Shown here: positions 16,019-24,883 of the stretch, piece by piece | How positions within the stretch are numbered: the first letter of the stretch is position 1 | Layout of the letters: every line of letters begins with the position of its first letter | DNA from: JBGSYN01 sp041750975 | GTDB lineage: Bacteria; Pseudomonadota; Alphaproteobacteria; Geminicoccales; Geminicoccaceae | Direction of reading: 5' to 3' | DNA: 31,271 bases | Assembly: GCA_041750975.1 (NCBI GenBank) | Contig: JBGSYN010000193.1 | Span: forward strand, 1 to 31,271 | The notes under the pieces: model-generated | Told to the model about the DNA's origin: nothing | The model's input: the letters and a program-made list of their open reading frames with translations, nothing else | Database searches by the model: none | Position numbers and translations under genes: made by a program

Positions 16019-16968
16019 CAGGTGCGCCTCAGCCTCGGATCGAGCATCACCTGCAGAACGTCCGTCGCCAGATTGATCAGCACGAAGCTTGCCGCAACCA
16101 CCAGAACGCCGCCCTGCACCAACAAAATATCGCGGGTCGAAATCGCCTGAACCAGCATCCGGCCGATCCCCGGCCATTGGAAAACGCTCTCGATATAGAC
16201 CGCACCGCCGAGCACGAAGCCAGCCTGGATGCCGATGATGGGAATGATGTTCACGAGGGCGTTGAGGAAGGCGTGGCGGCCGATCACCGCCGGCTCGCGC
16301 ATGCCTTTGGCGCGGGCGGTGCGCACATAGTCCTGGCGCAGCACCTCGAGCATATTGGACCGCGTCAGGCGAGCCACAACACCGGTGGCGACGACAGCGA
16401 GCGCCAATGCCGGCAACGTGAGGTGATAGAGCAGTTCCCAGATGCTGCCGGTTCCGAACAGAGGATACATGCCGCCCGTCGGAAACCAGCCGCGGCGAAC
16501 CGAGAACCACAGGATCAGCATAATGCCGAGAAAAAACGAGGGGGTCGAAATGCCGACCAGCACGACGACCGTGATGATCTTGTCAGTCCAACCATATTGA
16601 CGAATAGCGGAGGCCACGCCGGCTGCGAGACCGAAGATGGCGCAGAGACCGAGCGCAGTCCCCGCCAGAATGATGGTCGGACCGAACCGCTCGAAAACCT
16701 CATCGACCACCGGACGGTTGAGCGAATAGGATGTCCCGAGATCGCCCTGCAGCACGCCCGTCAGCCACGACACATATTGCACCGGTAGCGGCTGATCGAG
16801 CCCGAGCTCCCGGTTCAACTTCTCGACATTCTCGGGCGTGGCATAGGCGCCGAGAATGGCGGTCGCAGGATCGCCCGGAATGAGCGAGATGACGAGAAAG
16901 ACGATGATCGAGATCCCGAACAGGACCGGGATCGTCAGGACCAGCCGCTTCAGAATGTAAGCGAGCAT
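16018..16968 (-). CDS. Peptide-type ABC transporter permease, DppB-like
   Basis: This inner-membrane permease has 316 residues and about six hydrophobic helices. It opens with MLAYILKRLVLTIPVLFGIS and PGDPA, typical of DppB/OppB. The EAA loop is YVRTARAKGMREPAVIGRHA. It forms the pore with the permease half of the downstream fusion. Its ATG at 16968 follows the binding-protein gene by 40 nt holding a strong hairpin. It overlaps the downstream gene by one base. No good ribosome-binding site is visible upstream of the ATG. Confidence 0.93.
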   Translation of the reverse strand: MLAYILKRLVLTIPVLFGISIIVFLVISLIPGDPATAILGAYATPENVEKLNRELGLDQPLPVQYVSWLTGVLQGDLGTSYSLNRPVVDEVFERFGPTIILAGTALGLCAIFGLAAGVASAIRQYGWTDKIITVVVLVGISTPSFFLGIMLILWFSVRRGWFPTGGMYPLFGTGSIWELLYHLTLPALALAVVATGVVARLTRSNMLEVLRQDYVRTARAKGMREPAVIGRHAFLNALVNIIPIIGIQAGFVLGGAVYIESVFQWPGIGRMLVQAISTRDILLVQGGVLVVAASFVLINLATDVLQVMLDPRLRRT

Positions 16969-16978
16969 GGGATCGATT

Positions 16979-17000
16979 GAGAGCCGCCTCGGCGGCTCTC
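16979..17000 (-). promoter_or_regulatory. Strong intergenic hairpin between binding-protein gene and dppB
   Basis: Ten-base perfect arms (GAGAGCCGCC at 16979-16988, GGCGGCTCTC at 16991-17000) fold into a stable stem in the 40-nt gap. No T-run follows on the minus strand, and dppB starts 10 nt later. In binding-protein transporter operons such hairpins commonly protect the upstream mRNA or dampen downstream expression, giving more binding protein than permease. That role is inferred here. Confidence 0.7.
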
Positions 17001-17008
17001 CGTCTCAG

Positions 17009-18592
17009 CTAGTTCTTGGCGACGTCTTTGAGGACCAGCAGAAAACTCGGCTGCAGACTGAAGTTTTCGACGTTCGCCGCGGTCGCCGCGTTCTGTTTCC
17101 AGCTGGCGATGAAGGCCCAGGGTGCATCCTCGTAGACGATCTCCTGCATCTCCTTATAGAGACGGGCCCGCTCCTCCTGATCGGTGGCGCGGCGGGCTTC
17201 CTCGAGCAACGCATCGACCTCGGGATTGGAATAATAGCCTGAGTTGAAGCCGCCATTGGCCGGTAGAGCCTCGGTCCGTAAAGCCAAGAACGGCAGCGTG
17301 TCCGGATCGTTGGTCATCCACGCCATCTCCGCCATGTCGGCCTTGCCCTCGAGACCGGCATTGACGAGATCGAGGAAGGTATTCCACTCGTAGGTCTCGA
17401 TCTTGGCATCGATCCCGACCTCGGCAAGGTCCGCCTGGATGGCAGTCGCCATCGGTACCGGATCGAGCATACCGGAGCCGCCTTCTGTGACGAAGAAAGT
17501 GACTTCGGCGCCATCGCTGTAACCGGCCTCATTGATCAGCGCCTTGGCCTTCTCGGGATCGTGCGGATAGGGCTCGAGTTCCTCGTTGTAAGCCCAAGCA
17601 AAAGCCGCAGGCACCGGCCCGGTCGCCACCGTCGCCGTGCCCTGCAGCACATCCTCGACCAGCGTCTGCTTGTCGATGGCGTAGTTGATCGCCTGCCGCA
17701 TCCGCACATCGTCGAGCGGCGCTTCCTTGGTGTTGAGGATCAGGAACCAAAGATGGGGTCCTGCCTGCTCGTACATCTTGAACTGCGGATCGTCGGCGAA
17801 TAGCGACACGTTATCGGGTGGAACTTCGACCATCAGATCGACGCCACCAGACAGCATTTCCGAGACGCGCGCATTGGCGTCCGTAATCGGCCGGAACACG
17901 ACCCCTCTGAGCGATGGCGTGCCGTCCCAATAATCGGGGTTCTGCTCGAGTGCCACCTGCCGGTTGCTCTCCCATAAGCGGAACTGGAAAGGGCCCGTGC
18001 CGGATGGGTTGCGGCCGAAATCAGCGCCATTCTGCTCCACCGCGGCCGGTGAGACGATCAGGCCTGTCGGATAGGCGAGATTGGAGAGGAAGGGTGCATA
18101 GGGTTCCGAAAGGTGGAACCGCACGGTCGTCTCATCGACGACTTCAGTTTCCTCGACGGAGCTGAAAAAGAAGGAGAGCGGGAACGGACCGGTGTCGTAA
18201 TAGGGGTGGTTCTCGTCGAGCATCCGATCGAACGTAAACTTGACCGCCTCGGCATTGAACGATGAGCCGTCATGGAAGGTCACACCCTGCTTGAGCTGGA
18301 ACGTATAGGTTTTGCCGTCCTCGGAGATCTCCCAGCTTTCGGCGAGCGCCGGCTCGACCTCGAGCGCGCCATCCTGGAAGCGGACGAGACCGTCATAGAT
18401 GTTGACCAGAATGCGGAAATCGTTGACCGCGGTGACCGCCTGCGGGTCCATCGATTTCGGCTCGGCGATCTGGCCGACCACCAACACGTCCGGCGGGATT
18501 TGAGCTTCGGTGGGCTTGGCGGCGAGCACAACAACGAGGCTCGCCAAAGCGATTACGGATGCACGAGCCGTCCTGGTCCATAACTGGAACAT
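17009..18592 (-). CDS. Peptide-type ABC transporter substrate-binding protein (family 5)
   Basis: This 527-residue periplasmic binding protein is of the DppA/OppA class (SBP_bac_5). A Sec signal (MFQLWTRTARASVIALASL and following residues) ends near residues 30-32 at TEAQ. The mature part starts LVVGQIAEPKSMDPQ, the family hallmark. It continues with YTFQLKQGVTFHDGSSFNAE and DVRMRQAINYAIDKQ. An ATG at 18643 would add 17 residues, but the strong GGGAGAG five bases before 18592 fixes the shorter start. It is the first gene of the transporter block and lies 113 nt after the M42 hydrolase gene, so it may have its own promoter or continue the NAGGN transcript. Ligand is unknown; dipeptides or peptide-like osmolytes are plausible. 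Confidence 0.93.
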   Translation of the reverse strand: MFQLWTRTARASVIALASLVVVLAAKPTEAQIPPDVLVVGQIAEPKSMDPQAVTAVNDFRILVNIYDGLVRFQDGALEVEPALAESWEISEDGKTYTFQLKQGVTFHDGSSFNAEAVKFTFDRMLDENHPYYDTGPFPLSFFFSSVEETEVVDETTVRFHLSEPYAPFLSNLAYPTGLIVSPAAVEQNGADFGRNPSGTGPFQFRLWESNRQVALEQNPDYWDGTPSLRGVVFRPITDANARVSEMLSGGVDLMVEVPPDNVSLFADDPQFKMYEQAGPHLWFLILNTKEAPLDDVRMRQAINYAIDKQTLVEDVLQGTATVATGPVPAAFAWAYNEELEPYPHDPEKAKALINEAGYSDGAEVTFFVTEGGSGMLDPVPMATAIQADLAEVGIDAKIETYEWNTFLDLVNAGLEGKADMAEMAWMTNDPDTLPFLALRTEALPANGGFNSGYYSNPEVDALLEEARRATDQEERARLYKEMQEIVYEDAPWAFIASWKQNAATAANVENFSLQPSFLLVLKDVAKN

Positions 18593-18597
18593 GCGGT

Positions 18598-18604
18598 CTC
18601 TCCC
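18598..18604 (-). promoter_or_regulatory. Ribosome-binding site fixing the binding-protein start
   Basis: Minus-strand GGGAGAG is followed by ACCGC and ATG 18592. It selects this Met over the in-frame upstream Met codons at 18616 and 18643 and gives a clean signal peptide. Confidence 0.75.
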
Positions 18605-18705
18605 GGTTTTTGTCATCGGTATGGCGCGTGAACGCACCGTCAAGGACCCGATAGCCTCACCATTGGGCCGGTTCTGTCAACCCCGGCTGCCCGAAAAGCC
18701 CTCGT

Positions 18706-19812
18706 TTAGTCCGGGTAGGCCCGTCCGGAGCCAATTTCCCGAAGGTTGGGCAGAACGATCGGCGAGGACTGAATATAGAGCCCGATCAGTTCGGCGACGG
18801 CGGTGATCGAACCCATATGCGAGCGCTCGTAACCGTGTGAGGAATCGAGTGCGAAACAGATCAGCCCGGTGCGAATATCGTTACCTGCTTCGAGTGCCGA
18901 AGCGCCATCCGAGCGATAATAGCGAAAAACATCGCGGCTGTGCACGATGTCGAACTCGACACAAAGGCGCAGCAACCGCCGGCTCAGATCCCAATCGAAC
19001 GGCCCGCTCATGTCCTGCATGACGACGGTGACGCCGTATTCGTTCGTGTTCTGGCGCGGCGCGATCGTGCCGTTATCGATGGCCACGAGCTCGGCAACGT
19101 CGCCATGCAGCACATGGGACGCACCGACACCGACCTCCTCGGAAATCGTGAACAGCAAATGGCAGTCGATCGGCAACGGCACGTCCTGCTCCCGGACCGC
19201 TCTGGCCGCGGCCAGCACCGCTGCGACGCCGGCCTTGTCGTCGAGGTGCCGGGAATTGACGAAACCTGCCGGCGTGAATTCGAGACTTGGATCGATGGCG
19301 ACATGGTCGCCGACATGAATGCCAGCGGCAATCAGACCGGCCTGATCGTCAATCCGCTCGTCGAGACGGATCTCGAGATTGTCCCAGGCTACCGGCTGGG
19401 TGTCGATTTCTTCGTTATAGACATGACCCGAGGCCTTGAGCGGCAGAATTGTCCCTCGAATCAAGGGCCGGTCCTCGCAGAACACGGTCACCCGGGTGCC
19501 CTCGGCGAACCGCGCCGACCAATGGCCGATCGGCACGATGCCAAGGCGCCCATTGGGTTTGAGCTCCTTGACCATGGCTCCAAGGGTGTCGAGATGGGCG
19601 ACGATGCCGCGATCGGGACTGTGGCGGGCGCCTTCGAGATTAGCGCGAATGGCGCCCCGTCGGGTCAGCTCGTAGGGGATCGACATGGCGTCGAGTTGAC
19701 CGCGTACCAGATCCGTCACCGCCTGGGTCAACCCGGTCGGACTCGGGGTCTCGATCAGGCGGGTCAAAATGAAGCGAAGATAGGCCTGATCGATCTCGAG
19801 CTTGCGGATCAT
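18706..19812 (-). CDS. NAGGN-system M42-family peptidase/hydrolase
   Basis: This cytoplasmic dinuclear metallohydrolase has 368 residues and matches the M42-like hydrolase found next to the NAGGN synthesis genes. Metal and catalytic residues visible are His73 and Asp75 in AHLDTLG, Asp191 in HLDDKAG, Glu225/226 in ISEEVG, Asp246 in AIDNGT, and a late His in SSHGYERSHMG. It probably hydrolyses the dipeptide osmolyte or a related amide when osmotic stress ends; that reaction is inferred from context. It starts 27 nt after the NAGGN synthetase gene, so all three genes form one unit. The length and the conserved order of the trio support the call. Confidence 0.9.
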   Translation of the reverse strand: MIRKLEIDQAYLRFILTRLIETPSPTGLTQAVTDLVRGQLDAMSIPYELTRRGAIRANLEGARHSPDRGIVAHLDTLGAMVKELKPNGRLGIVPIGHWSARFAEGTRVTVFCEDRPLIRGTILPLKASGHVYNEEIDTQPVAWDNLEIRLDERIDDQAGLIAAGIHVGDHVAIDPSLEFTPAGFVNSRHLDDKAGVAAVLAAARAVREQDVPLPIDCHLLFTISEEVGVGASHVLHGDVAELVAIDNGTIAPRQNTNEYGVTVVMQDMSGPFDWDLSRRLLRLCVEFDIVHSRDVFRYYRSDGASALEAGNDIRTGLICFALDSSHGYERSHMGSITAVAELIGLYIQSSPIVLPNLREIGSGRAYPD

Positions 19813-19839
19813 GAATAGTCCTGGTTCGTGATGCCCCCA

Positions 19840-21609
19840 TCAAGGCCTAAGGAACGGCTGGAGCCTGGTCTGCGGGAACAGCAGATCGACAAACCGCTCT
19901 GCGGTCGGCTGCGGTTCGTGATTGGCCAGGCCAGGCCGTTCGTTAGCCTCGATCACCACGTAATCGGGCTTGGTCACACTGCCAACCAGGAAATCCAGTC
20001 CGACCACGGGAATTGACAACGACTGCGCTGCCTTGATCGCGGCATCGATCAGCGCTGGATGGAGATGATCCGTGACATCGTGAATGGTCCCGCCAGTGTG
20101 CAGATTGGCGGTTTTCCGCACCGAAAGTACGTCTTCGCGGGCGAGGACATCGTCCATCGAGAAACCCGCCAGCCGGACGCAACGCTCGGTCTCGGGATCG
20201 AGCGGAATGCGGCTTTCCCCGCCCGTCGCGCGAGCCCGGCGACGGCTTTGCTTTTCGATAAGTTCGCGCACTGTTTTGGTACCGTCGCCGATGATCTGGG
20301 CAGGCTTACGGACAGCGGCCGCGACCACGCGATAATCGATGACGATGATCCGGAGATCGGCCCCCGGATACATCTCCTCGATCAAAACGCGATCGCTGAA
20401 GTTCCGTGCCTGGGCGACGGCCGCCTTGATATCCACCAATTCGGTCAGCTCGACAGTGATACCGCGTCCCTGCTCGCCGCGCGCCGGCTTGACCACGAGC
20501 CGCCCATAATCGCTGAGAAATTCCGCCATCGCCTCGTCGTTCTCGTCATCGCCGGGCGCTTCCATCTGCGCCGGCACCTTGAGGCCGGCTTTGGCCATCA
20601 GGCGGCGGGTCACGGCCTTGTCGTCGCAACGGCTCATCGCAACGGCGGTCGTCAGTTCGCTGAGCGATTCGCGGCAGGCAAGGGATCGTCCGCCGAGGCT
20701 CAGCGTGAAAAAACCGCCCTCCGCGTCATCAACCGTGATGCTGATCCCCCTGCGCATCGCCTCATTGACGATGATCTCGGCGTAAGGATTGAGCTTGCGG
20801 GCCGGATGCGGGCCGATGAAGAGCTTCTCGTTAATCTCGTTCTTGCGCTTGACGCAGAGCACTGGGACCCGCTCGAAACCGAGCTTGCTGTAAAGTGCGA
20901 TCGCCTGATCGTTGTCATGCATCACCGAGAGATCGAGGAAAGCGCGCCCGACCTCGCCGACATGTTCGATGACGGCCCGGACCAGCGCCTCGCCGACGCC
21001 GGGGAAGGGGCACTGCATGTCGACAGCCAGGGACCAGAGGCTCGAGCCGTTGTCCGGATCGTTGAACGCGAGCGTGTGATCGACCAGGGTTACGACCCCG
21101 CAGATGCTGCGCGTCTGGCTATCGACCGCCTTGAGCACGGTCACGGGATCGCCCCGGCCCTTGGTGAAGAAATTGGGGTGCGCCGGCACCATGTGATGCG
21201 AGCGGTAGATTCGGTTGATATCTTCCTGGTCGCCAGGCGTGGTGCTGTGTTGGATCTCGAATCCATCGAACGACCGGTCGCTCTGCCGATAGCGCGCAAT
21301 ATCCAGGCGATAGGTGTGTGAGGGATCGAGGAACAGCTCCTGCGGCGCTGCTGCCAGCACCAGATGCGGATCCCGCACGTAGAGACAGACATCGCGCTGA
21401 CCGAGCCGTTCGGTGCGCATGATCTCCGCCACATCCTTCGCCGAATCGAAGGTCTGCGCGAAAATTACGCGCCCCCAACCGCAATCGACCGCGACATTGG
21501 CATTCATCGTCGCCCGGGCGGTGCCCGGCAACTTGCCCCAACTCTTGAGCGAAGCCATCTCCTCGACGTCCATCGGCGATGGCATGGATGATCCTGGAAC
21601 GATGCTCAT
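19840..21609 (-). CDS. ngg: N-acetylglutaminylglutamine synthetase (GNAT + ATP-grasp)
   Basis: The 589-residue bifunctional enzyme acetylates and ligates two glutamines to make N-acetylglutaminylglutamine. A GNAT domain spans about residues 115-260, with the acetyl-CoA region at PFPGVGEALVRAV and the family end ALYSKLGFERVPV. An ATP-grasp ligase spans about 320-585, with LVVKPARGEQGRGI, VLIEEMYPGADLRIIVIDYRV and the metal site VVIEANERPGL. This two-domain order is characteristic of Ngg, shown in Sinorhizobium meliloti to work with AsnO. ATG 21609 was kept; an internal Met at residue 9 is possible. It lies 34 nt after the amidotransferase gene and 27 nt before the M42 gene. Expression is expected to rise with osmolarity, but no operator is evident here. 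Confidence 0.94.
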   Translation of the reverse strand: MSIVPGSSMPSPMDVEEMASLKSWGKLPGTARATMNANVAVDCGWGRVIFAQTFDSAKDVAEIMRTERLGQRDVCLYVRDPHLVLAAAPQELFLDPSHTYRLDIARYRQSDRSFDGFEIQHSTTPGDQEDINRIYRSHHMVPAHPNFFTKGRGDPVTVLKAVDSQTRSICGVVTLVDHTLAFNDPDNGSSLWSLAVDMQCPFPGVGEALVRAVIEHVGEVGRAFLDLSVMHDNDQAIALYSKLGFERVPVLCVKRKNEINEKLFIGPHPARKLNPYAEIIVNEAMRRGISITVDDAEGGFFTLSLGGRSLACRESLSELTTAVAMSRCDDKAVTRRLMAKAGLKVPAQMEAPGDDENDEAMAEFLSDYGRLVVKPARGEQGRGITVELTELVDIKAAVAQARNFSDRVLIEEMYPGADLRIIVIDYRVVAAAVRKPAQIIGDGTKTVRELIEKQSRRRARATGGESRIPLDPETERCVRLAGFSMDDVLAREDVLSVRKTANLHTGGTIHDVTDHLHPALIDAAIKAAQSLSIPVVGLDFLVGSVTKPDYVVIEANERPGLANHEPQPTAERFVDLLFPQTRLQPFLRP

Positions 21610-21643
21610 GGTCGGCGGCCTCTCGAAGCTTGGTGTCGTGACG

Positions 21644-23416
21644 TCAGGCGATGGCGTGGCTTTGCAGCCACAATTCGAGCAGGGCTACTTGCCACAATTT
21701 GGAGCCGCGTAGCGGTGTGATGTGCTCCTCGGGTGCCGCAAGCAGCGTGTCGACGTAAGCCGGCTCGAACAGCTGCCGACGCCGCGCGGTCTCGTTGGTG
21801 AGGGCCTCTCGCACGAGTTCGAGATATGGCCCCTGAATATATTTGAGCGCAGGAACCGGGAAGTAACCCTTAGGCCGATCGATCACGGCTGCTGGAATGA
21901 CCTCGCGGGCAACTTCCTTGAGAACGTATTTTCCGCCCTCGCGGATCTTGTGATCGCCCGGCACGCGGCCGGCGCACTCGACCAGTTCGTGGTCGAGAAA
22001 CGGCACCCGGGCCTCGAGACCGAACGCCATCGTCATGTTGTCGACCCGCTTGACGGGATCGTCCGCGAGCATGATCGAGGTGTCGAGGCGCAACGCCTTG
22101 TCGATGGCACGCGGTGCCCCGGCTTGCTCGAAATGACGCTCGACGAAGGCGAGGCTGTGATCCGGGCCATGATGTTGCCGGTCGACGGAAGCCAGATATT
22201 CGTCCTGCGAACGATCGAAGAAAACCTCGCGGTAGGCCGCAGCCGCATCATTCACCTGGGTTTCTGCCAGCGGCGGGTACCAGTGATAGCCACCGAAGAC
22301 TTCATCCGCACCCTGCCCGCTCTGCACCACACGGACATGCTTCGAGACTTCCTCGGAAAGCAGATAAAAGCCGATATTGTCGTAGGAGACCATCGGCTCG
22401 CTCATGGCCCGGATCGTTCCTGGCAAATTTTCGAGCAGCCGCGATGAAGGCACGAAGATCTTGGTGTGGTCGGTCGAGAAATGTTCGGCGATCAGATCCG
22501 AATACTGAAATTCGTCACCCTTTTCGCCCGAGGCTTCCTCAAAACCGATCGAGAATGTCTTCAAGCCGCTTTGCCCGGCCTCGGCAAGTAGCCCCACGAT
22601 GAGGCTCGAATCGACACCGCCCGAGAGCAGCACGCCAACCGGCAAATCTGCGACCATGCGGCGTGCCACGGCCGTGCGCAAGGCCTCCATCACGGCCTCT
22701 TTATGCGCCTCGAAGCTCATCTCGTCCTGGCTATCGAATTCCATCCGCCAGTAGACGCGATCCTCTCGGTTCCCGGCCTTGTCGAAGGTCGCAATCGTCG
22801 CTGGCGGCAGTTTCTCGATGCCTGTCAGCATGGTGTGCGGCGGCGGCACTACGGCATGGAACATCATATAGTGGTGCAGTGCCACCGGATTGATCGCCGT
22901 GTCGACGTCCCCCGCAGCGACGATCGCAGGCAGACTCGAGGCGAAGCGCAGCCGCTTGCCGCGACGCGAGAGATAAAGCGGCTTGATGCCGAGCCGGTCG
23001 CGCGCCAGGGTCAGGGTTTCGCGGGCACGGTCCCATATCGCGAAGGCGAACATGCCCTGGAAATGGTCGACGCAGGCAGGACCCCAGGCATCGAATGCCT
23101 TGAGGATGACTTCGGTGTCGCTCGTCGAAAAGAAGGAATAGCCGCGCTCCCGCAGTTCGGCGCGCAGTTCCTGGTAGTTGTAGATGCAGCCGTTGAAGAC
23201 GATTGTCAGGCCGAGGGCCGCATCGATCATCGGTTGCTGGCCGCTCTCCGAGAGGTCGATGATGCGCAGGCGGCGATGGCCGAAAGCGATCCGCCCCTGG
23301 TTCCAACCGCCCGCCGCGTCCGGGCCCCTCGGGGTCATGACCGCGGTCATTCGGGCTACGGAGTCAATCGACGCATAATCATCGTCGAAGCGAATTTCGC
23401 CACATATGCCGCACAT
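21644..23416 (-). CDS. asnO: N-acetylglutaminylglutamine amidotransferase, asparagine-synthetase-like
   Basis: This 590-residue enzyme amidates N-acetylglutaminylglutamine to the neutral osmolyte NAGGN, using glutamine and ATP. The N-terminal class II glutaminase domain starts with the nucleophile Cys2 (MCGICGEIRFD) and has RGPDAAG and NGCIYNYQELR. The C-terminal synthetase domain carries the pyrophosphate loop SGGVDSS (265-271) and the late motif MTMAFGLEARVPFLDHELVE. The general AsnB architecture is certain. The NAGGN assignment comes from the adjoining ngg and M42 genes. It is the first gene of the run, with a 235-nt region separating it from the divergent exchanger gene. I could not pick out a convincing minus-strand promoter there. 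Confidence 0.94.
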   Translation of the reverse strand: MCGICGEIRFDDDYASIDSVARMTAVMTPRGPDAAGGWNQGRIAFGHRRLRIIDLSESGQQPMIDAALGLTIVFNGCIYNYQELRAELRERGYSFFSTSDTEVILKAFDAWGPACVDHFQGMFAFAIWDRARETLTLARDRLGIKPLYLSRRGKRLRFASSLPAIVAAGDVDTAINPVALHHYMMFHAVVPPPHTMLTGIEKLPPATIATFDKAGNREDRVYWRMEFDSQDEMSFEAHKEAVMEALRTAVARRMVADLPVGVLLSGGVDSSLIVGLLAEAGQSGLKTFSIGFEEASGEKGDEFQYSDLIAEHFSTDHTKIFVPSSRLLENLPGTIRAMSEPMVSYDNIGFYLLSEEVSKHVRVVQSGQGADEVFGGYHWYPPLAETQVNDAAAAYREVFFDRSQDEYLASVDRQHHGPDHSLAFVERHFEQAGAPRAIDKALRLDTSIMLADDPVKRVDNMTMAFGLEARVPFLDHELVECAGRVPGDHKIREGGKYVLKEVAREVIPAAVIDRPKGYFPVPALKYIQGPYLELVREALTNETARRRQLFEPAYVDTLLAAPEEHITPLRGSKLWQVALLELWLQSHAIA

Positions 23417-23592
23417 CGATGTCTACTCGATACTCATTTAATGATCGGGAGAGTTCGTCGATAGCGGACAACAATTACGAAGGCCCCGCTACAAAGTTGG
23501 CTGAACAAGTGTGATGCCTCGACCTTTATGCAAGTCGTGAGGACGCCGGTCAAATTCGTCGCGCGGCCGAGTCATTACATTCCCTGCTGTGT

Positions 23593-23617
23593 GGAACTTT
23601 GGACAGTCGCTTTGGTT
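23593..23617 (+). promoter_or_regulatory. Candidate EcfG-type (general stress) promoter
   Basis: GGAAC (23593-23597) and GGTT (23614-23617) are separated by 16 nt, close to the alphaproteobacterial EcfG consensus GGAAC-N16/17-CGTT with one mismatch. Predicted transcription would begin near 23625, about 27 nt before ATG 23652. The same bases also form a GGAAC/GTTCC inverted repeat, so an operator is an alternative. Confidence 0.35.
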
Positions 23618-23651
23618 CCGCCTTTTCTTCCGCCCACACCTGCACGGCTCA

Positions 23652-24692
23652 ATGACCAGTTATCTCGACCAACTGCCCCTGGGCGGCCTCCTCGGCATTT
23701 TTGCTCTTGCCGCCATTATCATCGCCTTCGGCGGCGTCCGCCTTGCCGGACTTGCCGACGAAATTTCCGATCGCACGGGTTGGGGCGAAGCACTGACCGG
23801 CGCCCTCCTGCTCGGCGCCGTCACATCGCTCTCTGGCACGGTGGTTTCCGTGACCGGTGCCGCGTCGGGCTCGGCCGGCCTCGCCGTCGGCAACGCGGTC
23901 GGTGGGATTGCCGCGCAAACGGCCTTTCTCGCTGTGGCCGATTTCTTCTATCGCCGGATCAATCTCGAGCATGCCGCCGCATCCCTCGGCAATCTTATGC
24001 AGGGCACGATCCTGATCATTCTTCTGTCGCTGCCCATCGTGTTCTGGGCGGTGCCCGCCTACACGGTCCTTGGCGTTCATCCCGGATCGTTCGTGCTCAT
24101 CCTGATCTATATTGCCGGGCTCAAAATGACCAAGAGCGCCCGCGACGAGCCGATGTGGAACCCGGAGCAGACCCACGAAACGGTCGAAGACGATACCCCG
24201 ACCGGTCTCGCCAACCTTTCGGCGCTGCGGCTCTATGGAATATTCGGATTGCTCGCCGTTCTGACCGGCGTTACCGGCTACGTGCTGGGGCGCTCGGCCT
24301 TAGTCCTGGCCGATCGAACCGGAATCGACGAAACCGCCATCGGCGCCCTGCTTACCTCCGTCGTCACGTCTTTGCCCGAACTGGTGACGACGATCGCCGC
24401 GGTCCGCCAGGGAGCACTGACCCTGGCCGTCAGCGGGATTATCGGCGGTAACGCGTTCGACGTGTTGTTCTTGAGTCTGAGCGATGTTTTCTATCGCGAC
24501 GGTTCGATCTTCCACGCCATGGAAGCCAAGCATGTTTTCCTTTTGTCGATGAGCATCGTCATGAGTGCCGTGTTGGTCCTGGGCCTGATGCGACGTGAAC
24601 GCCAGGGTCCGTTGCGGATTGGATTCGAGGGCCTGGCGACACTCATACTCTACGGATTGACCGTCATCGTCCTGGTCCGCGGAATAAACTAA
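23652..24692 (+). CDS. CaCA-family cation exchanger (Na+/Ca2+ antiporter-like)
   Basis: This 346-residue inner-membrane protein has about ten hydrophobic helices and the duplicated alpha-repeats of PF01699. The second repeat has the classic TSLPELV (239-245) and GGNAFD (265-270). The first reads TSLSGTV (58-64) with GNAVGG (80-85), so the acidic cation ligand expected at position 62 is Gly. The family fold is clear, but calcium transport is uncertain. A GTG at 23589 would add 21 residues. ATG 23652 is preferred because a candidate promoter overlaps the upstream start and the first helix follows sensibly. No good ribosome-binding site is visible at either start. The gene is divergent from the NAGGN operon and ends before a clear terminator. 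Confidence 0.87.
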   Translation: MTSYLDQLPLGGLLGIFALAAIIIAFGGVRLAGLADEISDRTGWGEALTGALLLGAVTSLSGTVVSVTGAASGSAGLAVGNAVGGIAAQTAFLAVADFFYRRINLEHAAASLGNLMQGTILIILLSLPIVFWAVPAYTVLGVHPGSFVLILIYIAGLKMTKSARDEPMWNPEQTHETVEDDTPTGLANLSALRLYGIFGLLAVLTGVTGYVLGRSALVLADRTGIDETAIGALLTSVVTSLPELVTTIAAVRQGALTLAVSGIIGGNAFDVLFLSLSDVFYRDGSIFHAMEAKHVFLLSMSIVMSAVLVLGLMRRERQGPLRIGFEGLATLILYGLTVIVLVRGIN

Positions 24693-24767
24693 GGAACCTA
24701 TGGCCCCTGGGTCCGTTGTGATGCCGGGAGCAACTTCCCTACCTACTTGTCCTCCCCCAAACTTATA

Positions 24768-24796
24768 CCCTGGCGCTTGTCGCCGGGGTTTTTTTT
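24768..24796 (+). terminator. Rho-independent terminator after the exchanger gene
   Basis: CCCTGGCG (24768-24775) pairs with CGCCGGGG (24781-24788), eight pairs including one T-G, around a 5-nt loop. Eight T follow at 24789-24796. It lies 75 nt past the exchanger stop and separates it from the CBS gene. Confidence 0.92.
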
Positions 24797-24883
24797 GGGT
24801 ACCGGGTCGGCCGGAACCTGCGACGCGTTTCGAGCTCTGAATATATAGAGGCGCCGACATAGATGTGCTCACGGAGAACTACG

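Noticed and set aside
16019..16510. N-terminal extension of the fused permease-ATPase to an 808-residue protein
   Set aside because: The extra 164 residues lie wholly inside dppB in another frame and are Arg/His/Gly-rich nonsense. ATG 16018 overlaps the dppB stop and begins a normal DppC.
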